From an uncultured Prevotella sp. (GTDB lineage: Bacteria > Bacteroidota > Bacteroidia > Bacteroidales > Bacteroidaceae), in NCBI GenBank assembly GCA_946404405.1, contig CAMJDL010000007.1:67711-101558 (forward strand): DNA of 33,848 bases, given 5' to 3'. The translations under genes and the position numbers were made by a program. How positions within the stretch are numbered: position 1 is the stretch's first letter; each line of letters starts with the position of its first letter. The notes below the pieces were generated by a model that was given only the letters and a program-made list of their open reading frames with translations, was not told where the DNA came from and searched no databases. Positions 1 to 7,202 of the stretch are shown here, piece after piece.

Positions 1-791
1 TGATAATAGACATTGAGCATACCAATTTCAATCGCAAACAGGAAATCCAGCTTTTTGTCATTCATGGAAAAGTACTGCCAAAGCGTTTCGTTGGCTTTGA
101 CATATGATGACACATGCTTGGTCGACAAGTGGTTGGCAAACGTGCTGGCAGAGGAGTCGTCTCTATAATAATAGACTGAATCATCTACGTATGCCATCTT
201 ATTCGCAGCATGAATAAGGCGTGGTGTCAGTGCCATGTCTTCTGCCATATTGATGCCTTCTACCGACTCAATGCCATGTTCTGTATATACCGTTTTCCGA
301 ATCAGTCGTGCCCAGATATGCGGAAGCAGCGTATGTTGTATCAACATCAGTTTCAGAGTGATGTCTTTGTTCCAATGCTGTTCACGATGAAAGACAATCG
401 TGCCGTCTTCAAAATGTGAGCTATAGTTGCCTGAAACGATATCAGCACCCGTTTGTTGTTGACAGGCTACCAATTTCTCAACAGCATCCAATGATAAATA
501 ATCGTCACTGTCTACATTTAGCACGAAATCGCCTGTCGCAGCCTCTAAGGCTGTTTTCCGCGCTGCCCCCAATCCACGATTATGGTCATGACGGACAATA
601 TTAACCTGCTGTTCACGATGAGGGTATTCCGCAAGGACCTGCCGAATCACGACCACACTATCGTCTGGCGTACAGTCGTCAACGAACACATATTCTATGT
701 TGTCGTACGTCTGTCCGAAAAGCGTTCGTGAACACTGTCCGACATATTTTTCAACGCCATATACAGGTACCAATATCGAAACCTTCATCAT
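1..791 (-). CDS. Family 2 glycosyltransferase, 3' part cut off by window edge
   Basis: The reading frame is open from 791 to the left edge (about 263 codons) and was read by translating the minus strand. It begins MMKVSILVPVYG, the usual first beta strand of a GT-A fold glycosyltransferase, followed by VFVDDCTPDD near residue 36 and the metal/nucleotide-sugar DxD-type motif NVDSDD near residue 90. It probably transfers a sugar from a nucleotide donor during surface polysaccharide synthesis; donor and acceptor cannot be told. Two adjacent ATG codons (791 and 788) follow the TAG stop of the upstream glycosyltransferase with no gap, so translation is likely coupled. The C-terminus lies outside the window. 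Confidence 0.85.
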   Translation of the reverse strand, partial: MMKVSILVPVYGVEKYVGQCSRTLFGQTYDNIEYVFVDDCTPDDSVVVIRQVLAEYPHREQQVNIVRHDHNRGLGAARKTALEAATGDFVLNVDSDDYLSLDAVEKLVACQQQTGADIVSGNYSSHFEDGTIVFHREQHWNKDITLKLMLIQHTLLPHIWARLIRKTVYTEHGIESVEGINMAEDMALTPRLIHAANKMAYVDDSVYYYRDDSSASTFANHLSTKHVSSYVKANETLWQYFSMNDKKLDFLFAIEIGMLNVYY

Positions 792-1607
792 CTACTCGAT
801 AGGAATATGCTTAAACTTACTGTTCAGGAACGACATTAGTCTTGAGAGCCACTTGATGAATGGGAAGATGCTTTGGAAATGTGACAGCACCGTGAAGTCA
901 TGCAACATGCCGTTATTGACACGTGAGAACCTCAGATAGTCGTCTTTATAGAAGGGATCCACCAATTCGTCAATCATGCGACGATTCTCTGTCAACGTCT
1001 CTCTCCATCGCTGTTTGCTGAGTCCTCCGCTTTCGCATTTCGCCAGCACATCCATCACGACGGAAATCCGCACCTTATCCTTTACCAATGGCTCTACCAC
1101 CGATTTCAGGTCGGCTATCAACTTGTACGACTCGTCGAAGCCATATTTCTGTAACACCTCTCTGCGATAGTACACTGACTGATGGCATATTCCGATAGAC
1201 AGCAGATCATACAGCGTCATCGTCTCTTTCAGCATTCTCACCTTTCCACCATATAAGTCGCCACCCAAAATGATGTCGCCATCGTAACCGTTCACCAACG
1301 ACAGCACGTCCTTATTGGCAAACTCATCGCCAGCATTCATAAATACCACGTAGTCGCCATTCACCAAGCGGATGCCTTTGTTCATGGCATTATAGATGCC
1401 ACTGTCTTTCTCCGACACAGACGTGGTAATGGTGTCCTGATGCTCAGCAATGATATTGAGTGTATCGTCCTGACTACCTCCATCTATTACCACAATTTCC
1501 TTTTGCGCATAGTCCAACTGACGTATGCTCTTGAGCGTACGTCGCAGCCCGTCGGCGTTGTTGTACGTGACAACAATAATGGAATAGTGTCTTTGCCGAT
1601 TGTCCAT
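792..1607 (-). CDS. Family 2 glycosyltransferase (271 aa)
   Basis: The N-terminus YSIIVVTYNNADGL and the following IVVIDGGSQDDT match the nucleotide-binding half of GT2 (GT-A) enzymes. GIYNAMNKGI near residue 70 and FMNAGDE near residue 90 take the place of the DxD region and resemble the WcaE-like subgroup. CHQSVYYRR near residue 140 is also typical of this subgroup. It likely adds a sugar to a lipid-linked or surface glycan at the cytoplasmic membrane. The C-terminal 40 residues are basic and hydrophobic (FIKWLSRLMSFLNSKF), possibly a membrane-associating helix. It starts two bases after the nadD stop and abuts the next glycosyltransferase, so it appears to be in the same operon. The substrate is unknown. 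Confidence 0.85.
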   Translation of the reverse strand: MDNRQRHYSIIVVTYNNADGLRRTLKSIRQLDYAQKEIVVIDGGSQDDTLNIIAEHQDTITTSVSEKDSGIYNAMNKGIRLVNGDYVVFMNAGDEFANKDVLSLVNGYDGDIILGGDLYGGKVRMLKETMTLYDLLSIGICHQSVYYRREVLQKYGFDESYKLIADLKSVVEPLVKDKVRISVVMDVLAKCESGGLSKQRWRETLTENRRMIDELVDPFYKDDYLRFSRVNNGMLHDFTVLSHFQSIFPFIKWLSRLMSFLNSKFKHIPIE

Positions 1608-1609
1608 AG

Positions 1610-2152
1610 CTATTGATAATATTGTTTTACTAAGGCCTCCACACTCTTTGGCACCAGTCCGCTGATGCTCTCCCCTGCCCTTACCTTTTGTCGGATTTCC
1701 GTACTCGACACTGGCAGCAATGGCACATCGATGGTGCCACGATGCTCGTCGCGTGGATAGACGATGATATCATGATGCCATAGAATATCCTTCCAGTGGC
1801 GCCACCGTTGGAAGTGCGCCCAATTGTCACCACCTATTAATAATATAAAGGTATAGTCAGGATAGTCCTTCGCCAAGTGTTGCAGCGTATTCCATGTGTA
1901 GCTGGGTTTGGGCAAATGAAACTCATAGTCGCAGGCTTTCACACCCTCGACACCCTCCAATGCCTTTTGTGCCATTTCAAAACGCAGACTATCATCCAAC
2001 AGGTCCGAGTCGTTACGCTTCAAGGGATTCTGGGGCGACACCATCAGCCATACCTCATCCAGCTCACATTGCTTCTGCACAGCCTGTGCCAAGGCAATAT
2101 GTCCTGTGTGTATAGGATTAAATGACCCTCCAAATATCCCTACCTTTCTCAT
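1610..2152 (-). CDS. nadD: Nicotinate-nucleotide adenylyltransferase
   Basis: This cytosolic enzyme transfers AMP from ATP to nicotinate mononucleotide to give deamido-NAD in NAD biosynthesis. The signature GGSFNPIHTGH at residues 8-18 contains the H-x-G-H nucleotidyltransferase motif, and SSTEIRQKV near residue 149 is the second conserved ATP-binding motif. The length of 180 residues is slightly short but within the family range. The ATG overlaps the gmk stop codon by four bases (ATGA), implying translational coupling within yicC-gmk-nadD, an arrangement common in Bacteroidetes. Nothing looks broken. Confidence 0.95.
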   Translation of the reverse strand: MRKVGIFGGSFNPIHTGHIALAQAVQKQCELDEVWLMVSPQNPLKRNDSDLLDDSLRFEMAQKALEGVEGVKACDYEFHLPKPSYTWNTLQHLAKDYPDYTFILLIGGDNWAHFQRWRHWKDILWHHDIIVYPRDEHRGTIDVPLLPVSSTEIRQKVRAGESISGLVPKSVEALVKQYYQ

Positions 2153-2718
2153 CCAAGGAAATCTTTTACGATGCGTAATGTCTCTTGCTTGGCAGTTTCC
2201 AAGTCGTCGTTCACGATGATATGGTCGAACTGTGGTGCAAAGGTCATTTCATACTCGGCCTTGGCCAAACGCTCGGCAATGGCCTCAGGGGTATCGGTAC
2301 CACGTCCTTCCAGTCGACGGCGCAGTTCCTCGACTGAAGGAGGTTGGATAAACAGGCTCAAGGCTTCGTCGCCGTAATACTTCTTGATGTTCACACCACC
2401 TTTCACATCCACGTCGAACACCACGTTCTGTCCTGCCTCACGCTGGTTTTCCACTTGCTGCTTCAGTGTACCATAGAAGCGGTTTTCATACACCTCTTCA
2501 TATTCCAGAAACTCATCATTCTGAATCTTTGCCTTGAATTCCTCAGGCGATAAAAAGAAGTACTCCACCCCGTTCTTTTCCGTACCACGTGGTGCACGTG
2601 AGGTACACGAAATCGAAAAATATAGCTTCAGTTCCGGATGCTCCTGCATCAACCATTGCACGATGGTTGATTTTCCGCTACCGCTGGGAGCACTGACAAT
2701 TAACATCTTACCTTTCAT
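2149..2718 (-). CDS. gmk: Guanylate kinase
   Basis: It phosphorylates GMP to GDP with ATP in the cytosol, an essential purine salvage and GTP-supply step. The P-loop APSGSGKST lies at residues 10-18. SCTSRAPRGTEKNGVEY near residue 38 is the GMP-binding segment, and DVDVKGG near residue 103 is also a family signature. At 189 residues it has the standard length. The start ATG at 2718 shares its last base region with the yicC stop, so the two genes are coupled. It ends in a four-base overlap with nadD. Confidence 0.96.
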   Translation of the reverse strand: MKGKMLIVSAPSGSGKSTIVQWLMQEHPELKLYFSISCTSRAPRGTEKNGVEYFFLSPEEFKAKIQNDEFLEYEEVYENRFYGTLKQQVENQREAGQNVVFDVDVKGGVNIKKYYGDEALSLFIQPPSVEELRRRLEGRGTDTPEAIAERLAKAEYEMTFAPQFDHIIVNDDLETAKQETLRIVKDFLG

Positions 2719-3590
2719 CAGAGCGCGTTCAAAACTTGTTCCTTGATCTGTTCCAACTCGTCCTTCATCTTCACCACGATATTCTGCATCTCAGCCTGAT
2801 TCGACTTCGAACCAGTGGTATTGATTTCACGGCCCATCTCTTGAGCAATGAAGCCCAGTTTCTTGCCTTGTCCAGCTGCATCGGCCATCGTCTCGCGGAA
2901 ATACTTCAAGTGGTTGGCCAAGCGCTGCTTTTCTTCGCTGATGTCCAGTTTCTCGATATAATAGATGAGTTCTTGCTCCAAGCGGTTCTTGTCGTACTCG
3001 GCACCAGGAATCTGCTTCAGACCTTCCACGATACGGCTGCGGATTTTCTCCACGCGAGCCTTCTCGTAGGGTTCGATTGAGGCCAACAACTGCTCGATAT
3101 TGTCAATCTTCTCTGCAAATTTCTTCTCCAGTGCGGCACCCTCCTGTGTACGGAAGTCCACCAGGGCCTTCACGGCCTCGCAAACACCCTGACGGGCAGC
3201 CTGCCACTCGTCGTCGTCCAGCACCTCTACCTCCGTCTTCGTCAGCACGTCTGGCATACGAACCAGTATCTGCATCCAGTCAGTATTCTGCATCTTGTGG
3301 TCATCGGCAAAGGCTTGCAACTGCGACAGGTAGTTCTGCATCAGCGCTGTATTCACAGGTGCAGCTTCCGCAGTGGCATCTTTCTCAATCCAAAGGGCAA
3401 ACTCCACCTTACCACGCTGCAACTGCTCAGCTATCAACTGACGTATCTCCATTTCCTTCTCACGATAAAGAGGTGCAATACGGGTCGTCAGGTCAAGCTG
3501 CTTCGAGTTCAGCGACTTGATTTCTACATTAATCTTCTTTCCTTTGTAGGCCACGACAACCTTGCCGTAGCCCGTCATTGATTGTATCAT
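2718..3590 (-). CDS. yicC: YicC family endoribonuclease-like protein
   Basis: The family signature MIQSMTGYG defines the start at 3590. An in-frame extension to 3710 exists, but it would run through the promoter and reads as low-complexity, lysine-rich sequence. The protein is then 290 residues, the usual size. The N-terminal YicC domain is followed by the C-terminal DUF1732-type region (GKKLGFIAQEMGREINTTGSK near residue 245, then IVVKMKDELEQIKEQVLN). E. coli YicC is reported as an endoribonuclease that affects small RNA decay; the same role here is inference. It is the first gene of the yicC-gmk-nadD-glycosyltransferase operon, with a clear promoter 30 bases upstream. Confidence 0.93.
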   Translation of the reverse strand: MIQSMTGYGKVVVAYKGKKINVEIKSLNSKQLDLTTRIAPLYREKEMEIRQLIAEQLQRGKVEFALWIEKDATAEAAPVNTALMQNYLSQLQAFADDHKMQNTDWMQILVRMPDVLTKTEVEVLDDDEWQAARQGVCEAVKALVDFRTQEGAALEKKFAEKIDNIEQLLASIEPYEKARVEKIRSRIVEGLKQIPGAEYDKNRLEQELIYYIEKLDISEEKQRLANHLKYFRETMADAAGQGKKLGFIAQEMGREINTTGSKSNQAEMQNIVVKMKDELEQIKEQVLNAL

Positions 3591-3619
3591 ATTTATTATA
3601 CCTTTTTTTATATTTTGTG

Positions 3620-3650
3620 CAAAGGTACGAATAAGTGAGAACAATACAAA
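3620..3650 (-). promoter_or_regulatory. Bacteroidetes-type promoter for yicC operon
   Basis: On the minus strand TTTG (3650-3647), a 19-base spacer and TACCTTTG (3627-3620) match the Bacteroidetes housekeeping pattern TTTG-N19/20-TAnnTTTG. The box lies about 30 bases before the yicC ATG, which supports the shorter start. Confidence 0.8.
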
Positions 3651-3811
3651 ACAAAATTCTTTTTTTTTGATTTTATTCTTAGACCTAAAGGTCAAAGTGT
3701 GGCATTGCAATGTCTAACGAAAGTAACTTCTCGCAACGCGAAATGCCAACAGGGAACTGTAACCATCGTTGACGATTTGATAGGAAAATGGCAGAACAAC
3801 CAGCTCAAATG

Positions 3812-3855
3812 TTACAATTTGAACGGAAAATAAGCAAAATAATGACAAATTGTAA
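3812..3855. repeat. Inverted repeat upstream of ammonium transporter
   Basis: TTACAATTTG at 3812-3821 and its exact reverse complement CAAATTGTAA at 3846-3855 are separated by 24 bases. The pair lies about 60-100 bases upstream of the amt -7 box, a position suited to a regulator-binding site. The function is inferred only from position. Confidence 0.45.
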
Positions 3856-3894
3856 GGTTAATCATAATTGTACTATCAAAGTGATAACGCTTTA

Positions 3895-3925
3895 ATTGAT
3901 AATTCGACTATTTGTATTACTTTTG
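3895..3925 (+). promoter_or_regulatory. Promoter of ammonium transporter gene
   Basis: TACTTTTG at 3918-3925 fits TAnnTTTG. ATTG at 3895-3898 sits 19 bases upstream as a one-mismatch -33 element. The start codon follows 33 bases after the box. Confidence 0.65.
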
Positions 3926-3958
3926 CACCCAAAAGTTTTCAGATAATTATTAATAGGT

Positions 3959-5344
3959 ATGAAAGTAAAGAAACGTTGGATTATCCTGATGACGGCAATG
4001 ACACTGATTGCCCTTGCAGGAGTCTTTGTAGGTGAACCTACATTCGAGTGTGACTGGTCAGTGATTTCAGCGGCTGATGTAGCTTGGCTGATTACGGCAA
4101 CGATTTTCGTGTTGATGATGACACCAGGACTGTCGTTCTTTTATGGTGGCATGGTGGGAGCCAAGAACGTCATCTCGACCATGCTCCAGTCGTTTATTGC
4201 GATGGGACTGATTTCCGTGCTGTGGGTGGTTATCGGCTTCTCTTTGTGCTTTGGTGATGACATCGGCGGTATCATCGGCAATCCCATGACATTCCCTATG
4301 TTCCACAATGTAGGAGGTGCTGTTTATACTACGCCTGCGGGTAACATATTAGGTGGCGCGACGATTCCACTGGCACTGTTTGCCCTGTTCCAGATGAAAT
4401 TTGCCATCATCACCCCGTCACTTATCACGGGCTCGTTTGCAGAACGCGTTCGCTTCTCGGCCTACATGTTCTTTATGATGTTCTTCTTCTTTCTGATCTA
4501 CTGTCCGCTGGCCCACATGACGTGGCATCCCGAGGGATTGTTTATGAAATGGGGAGTTATCGACTTTGCGGGTGGTATCGTAGTACACGCTTCCAGTGGT
4601 GTCGCAGCCTTAGCTGGAGCCATCTATCTGGGACGACGCAAGGCAGAGACCCGCAAGAGCGAACCTGCCAATATCCCCTTTGTACTTTTGGGAGCCGCTA
4701 TGTTGTGGCTTGGCTGGTTTGGCTTCAATGCAGGCTCTTCGCTTCATGCTGACGGACAGGCCATCAAGGCATTCCTGAACACCAACACAGCATCGGCGAC
4801 AGCCATGATGACATGGATATTCTTTGACTGTCTGCGTGGCCGAAAGCCATCAGCCATGGGTGCTGCCGTTGGTTGCGTCGTTGGTCTGGTAGCCATCACC
4901 CCTTCTGCAGGTTATGTCACTGTGGGTCAGAGCATCTTTATTGCGTTTGTCATTACCATCATCTGTAACGTTGCTGTATATTGGCGTTCGCATACCAGTA
5001 TAGACGATGCTCTTGATGTGTTCCCCACGCATGGTACAGGCGGTATTTTCGGCACAGTGCTGACGGGTATCTTCATTCAGGAGGGACTGATTGCCGGCAC
5101 GTGGGACGGTTTTGTCATTTTCCTCTACCATCTTCTGGCCATCCTTATTGTGTTTGTCTATACCTTCGCCATGAGCTGGGTGGGTTATAAACTCATCGAC
5201 TGTCTCATTCCCATGCGCGTCTCTGCTTACAGCGAAAGAGTTGGTCTCGACTTCTCACAGCACGACGAGCATTACGGTCTCGCCCATATTGGTGAACGCG
5301 AGTTGGCAGAATACGAGGAGCATATCCGCGAAAAGAATAAGTAG
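3959..5344 (+). CDS. amtB: Ammonium transporter (Amt/MEP/Rh family)
   Basis: This is an inner-membrane channel that conducts ammonium for nitrogen assimilation. The 461 residues form about 11-12 hydrophobic helices, with GLSFFYGGMVGAKN near residue 57 and FAERVRF near residue 160 as Amt hallmarks. The twin pore histidines are present: H210 in VVHASSG and H358 in FPTHGTGG. Residues 1-25 are a hydrophobic segment that could be a signal peptide or an extra helix. In many bacteria a PII gene (glnK) sits beside amt; none is found next to this one, since the following gene is an unrelated lipoprotein behind a terminator. The C-terminal cytoplasmic tail is polar and ends EEHIREKNK. Confidence 0.96.
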   Translation: MKVKKRWIILMTAMTLIALAGVFVGEPTFECDWSVISAADVAWLITATIFVLMMTPGLSFFYGGMVGAKNVISTMLQSFIAMGLISVLWVVIGFSLCFGDDIGGIIGNPMTFPMFHNVGGAVYTTPAGNILGGATIPLALFALFQMKFAIITPSLITGSFAERVRFSAYMFFMMFFFFLIYCPLAHMTWHPEGLFMKWGVIDFAGGIVVHASSGVAALAGAIYLGRRKAETRKSEPANIPFVLLGAAMLWLGWFGFNAGSSLHADGQAIKAFLNTNTASATAMMTWIFFDCLRGRKPSAMGAAVGCVVGLVAITPSAGYVTVGQSIFIAFVITIICNVAVYWRSHTSIDDALDVFPTHGTGGIFGTVLTGIFIQEGLIAGTWDGFVIFLYHLLAILIVFVYTFAMSWVGYKLIDCLIPMRVSAYSERVGLDFSQHDEHYGLAHIGERELAEYEEHIREKNK

Positions 5345-5370
5345 ATATTTAATAATGGTTTGAAATTTAA

Positions 5371-5409
5371 AAACTGGGCCTACTATTTGGTGGGCTCAGT
5401 TTTTTTTTG
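5371..5409 (+). terminator. Rho-independent terminator after amt
   Basis: A 10-bp stem (5371-5380 with 5393-5402, one G-T pair) surrounds a 12-base loop and is followed by an uninterrupted T run to 5408. It overlaps the promoter of the next gene. Confidence 0.85.
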
Positions 5410-5417
5410 TACCTTCG
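5386..5417 (+). promoter_or_regulatory. Promoter of small lipoprotein gene, embedded in the terminator
   Basis: TTTG at 5386-5389 lies in the terminator loop, followed by a 20-base spacer and TACCTTCG at 5410-5417 (one mismatch to TAnnTTTG). The start codon is 40 bases downstream. Confidence 0.55.
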
Positions 5418-5457
5418 CAGCCGTACAACAAAACTTAATTCATTAAAACCATTAATC

Positions 5458-6105
5458 ATGATGAAAAAAAGCATTTATTTATCGTTAGTGTTCGTTGGGG
5501 TGCTGTTGTCAGCAACAGGTTGTGGTAACAAGAAGCAGGCTAATAGCAGTGCAGACGACCAGGCCTATCGTGACAGTGTAGCTGCTGCCAAGGCTGCTGA
5601 AGAGGCTGCTTTCAATAAGGCCGACTCACTTGCTTTCAACGTCTGGGGCGATGTCAAGTTTGGTATGACTATCGAAGAAGTCAGCAAGACGGGTGTCTTT
5701 GGCACGCTGAAGGGCTCGGAAGAGTTCTATGACATCGATGGCAAACTGGTCAGCAAGACCCTCGGCACCAAGGCATTAAGAATGGTCACGCTTGGTTTCA
5801 ACAACGATGCCCGCAAGTTGGAGCGCATCATCTTCAATTCTACTCAGGATTTGCCTGCAAGCCGTATTGCTGACATGGAAGCCGACATCCATCTCATTGC
5901 TTCGAAGATAGAGTCAGGATGGCAGACTAAGTTCAAGTACGAGAACGAGAATGTCACCAGCGACCAGGTTAAGGTTGGCGCCGAAGTGTTCCACATTCTT
6001 AGCCTCTGCTACGGCAACGCCTCTGTTACGTCCAACATCGGGCAGATGACTGAGGGTAAGTTCGACTACGACCTCGTCGTCAGCTACAACGTGTCAATGG
6101 AATAA
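5458..6105 (+). CDS. Predicted lipoprotein of unknown function (215 aa)
   Basis: The start at 5458 (two adjacent ATGs) gives a lipoprotein signal: MMKK, a hydrophobic stretch, and a lipobox-like ATGC with the acylated cysteine at residue 22. An upstream in-frame ATG at 5407 lies inside the promoter and is rejected. Residues 24-60 are charged and alanine-rich (AAAKAAEEAAF), probably a helical linker. The rest is a soluble domain with VWGDVKFGMTIEEV near residue 62, which loosely resembles the GM-x-x-x-x-V start of BamE/SmpA-like folds; that likeness is weak. Flanking terminators suggest it is transcribed alone. The family was not recognised. Confidence 0.8.
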   Translation: MMKKSIYLSLVFVGVLLSATGCGNKKQANSSADDQAYRDSVAAAKAAEEAAFNKADSLAFNVWGDVKFGMTIEEVSKTGVFGTLKGSEEFYDIDGKLVSKTLGTKALRMVTLGFNNDARKLERIIFNSTQDLPASRIADMEADIHLIASKIESGWQTKFKYENENVTSDQVKVGAEVFHILSLCYGNASVTSNIGQMTEGKFDYDLVVSYNVSME

Positions 6106-6106
6106 A

Positions 6107-6143
6107 AAGCAAAGTCCCGAAGCAAAACTTCGGGGCTTTGCTT
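6107..6143. terminator. Strong bidirectional hairpin terminator
   Basis: A 16-bp stem (6107-6122 with 6128-6143, one G-T pair) with a 5-base loop starts right after the lipoprotein stop codon. Short A and T runs flank it, so it can end transcription from the left and also catch minus-strand readthrough past the tRNA. Confidence 0.8.
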
Positions 6144-6165
6144 CTGCGGAGAGAACAGGATTCGA
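6142..6165 (-). repeat. Duplicated 3' end of tRNA-Ser
   Basis: These 24 bases are identical to 6203-6226, which covers the bases just past the tRNA-Ser 3' end, the acceptor 3' strand and part of the T arm. The match stops abruptly inside the T loop. The two copies are direct repeats 61 bases apart, as left by integration at a tRNA gene or by local duplication. Confidence 0.85.
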
Positions 6166-6203
6166 AAAAGCTTCGAGTTTTTCCTCGAAGCTTTGAATCC
6201 TTT
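6161..6203 (-). terminator. Hairpin terminator downstream of tRNA-Ser
   Basis: On the minus strand AAAGCTTCGAG pairs with CTCGAAGCTTT and is followed by extra Ts; flanking GGATTC/GAATCC bases extend the stem beyond a 3-base bulge. It lies just after the tRNA 3' end. Confidence 0.75.
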
Positions 6204-6207
6204 TCTG

Positions 6208-6295
6208 CGGAGAGAACAGGATTCGAACCTGCGAACCGGTTTTGCCGGTTACACGCTTTCCAGGCGTGCCTCTTCAACCACTCGAGCACCTCTCC
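6208..6295 (-). tRNA. tRNA-Ser (anticodon GGA)
   Basis: Acceptor strands GGAGAGG (5') and TCTCTCC plus discriminator G (3') pair over seven positions. The D stem is CTC/GAG, and the anticodon arm CACGC-CTGGAAA-GCGTG carries GGA. A long class II variable arm (AACCGG/CCGGTT) and a T arm with loop TTCGAAT complete an 88-base serine tRNA reading UCC/UCU. The CCA end is not encoded: CAG follows the discriminator. A TAATTTTG box (6319-6312) is a plausible -7 element 17 bases upstream, with its -33 region inside a heptamer repeat tract. Confidence 0.97.
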
Positions 6296-6328
6296 AATTG
6301 TAAAGCGGATGCAAAATTACTACATTTT

Positions 6329-6366
6329 ATTGAGAATTGAGAATTGACAATTGAGAATTATGATTT
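6329..6366 (-). repeat. Heptanucleotide tandem repeat tract (TCAATTC type)
   Basis: About five degenerate 7-base units ending in the common boundary AATTATGATTT fill the space between the tRNA-Ser promoter region and the tatD stop codon. Confidence 0.85.
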
Positions 6367-6371
6367 GTTAA

Positions 6372-7172
6372 CTATATACCGAAGACACGGGCAACATTCT
6401 CATTGGTTCGTTCACAAATCTCTTCTTCGCTGACGCCATAAGCCTCTGCCAAGCGGGTGATGAGGTAACGGATAAAGGACGACTCGTTGCGCTGTCCACG
6501 CATGGGTACAGGTGCCATGTAGGGGGCATCTGTTTCCAGCACGATACGATCTAATGGAACAGCGGCAGCCAGTGTTTCAGGCAGATGCGACTTCTTGAAT
6601 GTCAGTACGCCGCCAATGCCCAACACAAACTGGGGGAACTCCAGCAGTTGGCGAGCCTCCTGCTCGTTGCCCGTAAAACAATGGAACACACCGCCGACAA
6701 GGTCGTGCGCGTACTTTTTTATAATAGCCACCATCTCGTTTTGTGCCTTGCGACAATGAATCATCAGGGGTAACTGCAACTCAACAGCCCAACGAACTTG
6801 TTCCTCGAAGGCTTCCAACTGCTCCTTTTCGAACTCACGACTCCAATAGTAGTCGAGGCCGATCTCGCCGAGGGCAAGAAGTTTGAAATTTGAAATTTGA
6901 AATTTGAAATTTATGATTTCCTTGATGGCTGCCAACTGCTCGCGCCAGTCGGCACGAACTTCCTCAGGATGCAACCCCAGCATAGGATAGCAATAGTCAG
7001 GATATTGGGCACAGACGTCAAGAACAGTGTGGCACGAAGCGACATCGATGGCTGGCAAGAAAATTGCCCTACAGCCTGCCTCACGGGCACGTTGGACTAC
7101 AGCATCACGGTCCTGAGCAAACTCCTCGCCGTCGAGATGGCAATGGGTATCTATGAAATTGAGAATTGACAA
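6372..7172 (-). CDS. tatD: TatD family metal-dependent DNase
   Basis: This is a cytosolic TIM-barrel hydrolase; family members show 3'-5' exonuclease or DNase activity. FIDTHCHLDGEEF (residues 6-18) supplies the first metal histidines H10 and H12. GEIGLDYYW (102-110) carries the conserved glutamate, then MIHCRKA, VFHCFTG and ETDAPYMAP follow in family order. There is no ATG before FIDTHCH: the only usable start in frame is a TTG at 7172 inside a heptamer repeat, giving MSILNF. Residues 88-97 (NFKFQISNFK) are a second repeat-derived insertion just before the GEIG strand. It is probably co-transcribed with the upstream prenyl synthase, 27 bases away. Confidence 0.93.
   Translation of the reverse strand: MSILNFIDTHCHLDGEEFAQDRDAVVQRAREAGCRAIFLPAIDVASCHTVLDVCAQYPDYCYPMLGLHPEEVRADWREQLAAIKEIINFKFQISNFKLLALGEIGLDYYWSREFEKEQLEAFEEQVRWAVELQLPLMIHCRKAQNEMVAIIKKYAHDLVGGVFHCFTGNEQEARQLLEFPQFVLGIGGVLTFKKSHLPETLAAAVPLDRIVLETDAPYMAPVPMRGQRNESSFIRYLITRLAEAYGVSEEEICERTNENVARVFGI
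6882..6919 (-). repeat. Heptamer repeat (AAATTTC type) inside tatD
   Basis: About four and a half units of GAAATTT (plus-strand reading) are inserted in frame and encode residues near 88-97 of TatD. The tract ends in TTATGATTT, the same boundary seen in the intergenic copies. Confidence 0.85.
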
Positions 7173-7202
7173 TTGAAAATTGAGAATTGAGAATTATGAT
7201 TA
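7158..7202 (-). repeat. Heptamer repeat tract between prenyl synthase and tatD
   Basis: Roughly six TCAATTC-like units span the entire 27-base gap plus the first codons of tatD, and end in AATTATGATTA at the prenyl synthase stop codon. Confidence 0.88.

Larger units (their letters stand above)
3591..3958. other. Divergent intergenic region yicC/amt
   Basis: This 368-base gap holds the yicC promoter, the amt promoter and one perfect 10-base inverted repeat. No convincing gene is visible on either strand; the 3711-3810 stretch shows nothing recognisable. Confidence 0.6.

Noticed and set aside
3591..3710. An N-terminal extension of yicC
   Set aside because: It would include an exact promoter and a low-complexity lysine-rich peptide, while MIQSMTGYG is the family start.
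6329..7202. Clustered short repeats that could be read as a CRISPR-like array
   Set aside because: The units are contiguous 7-mers with no spacers of regular length and no cas genes nearby.
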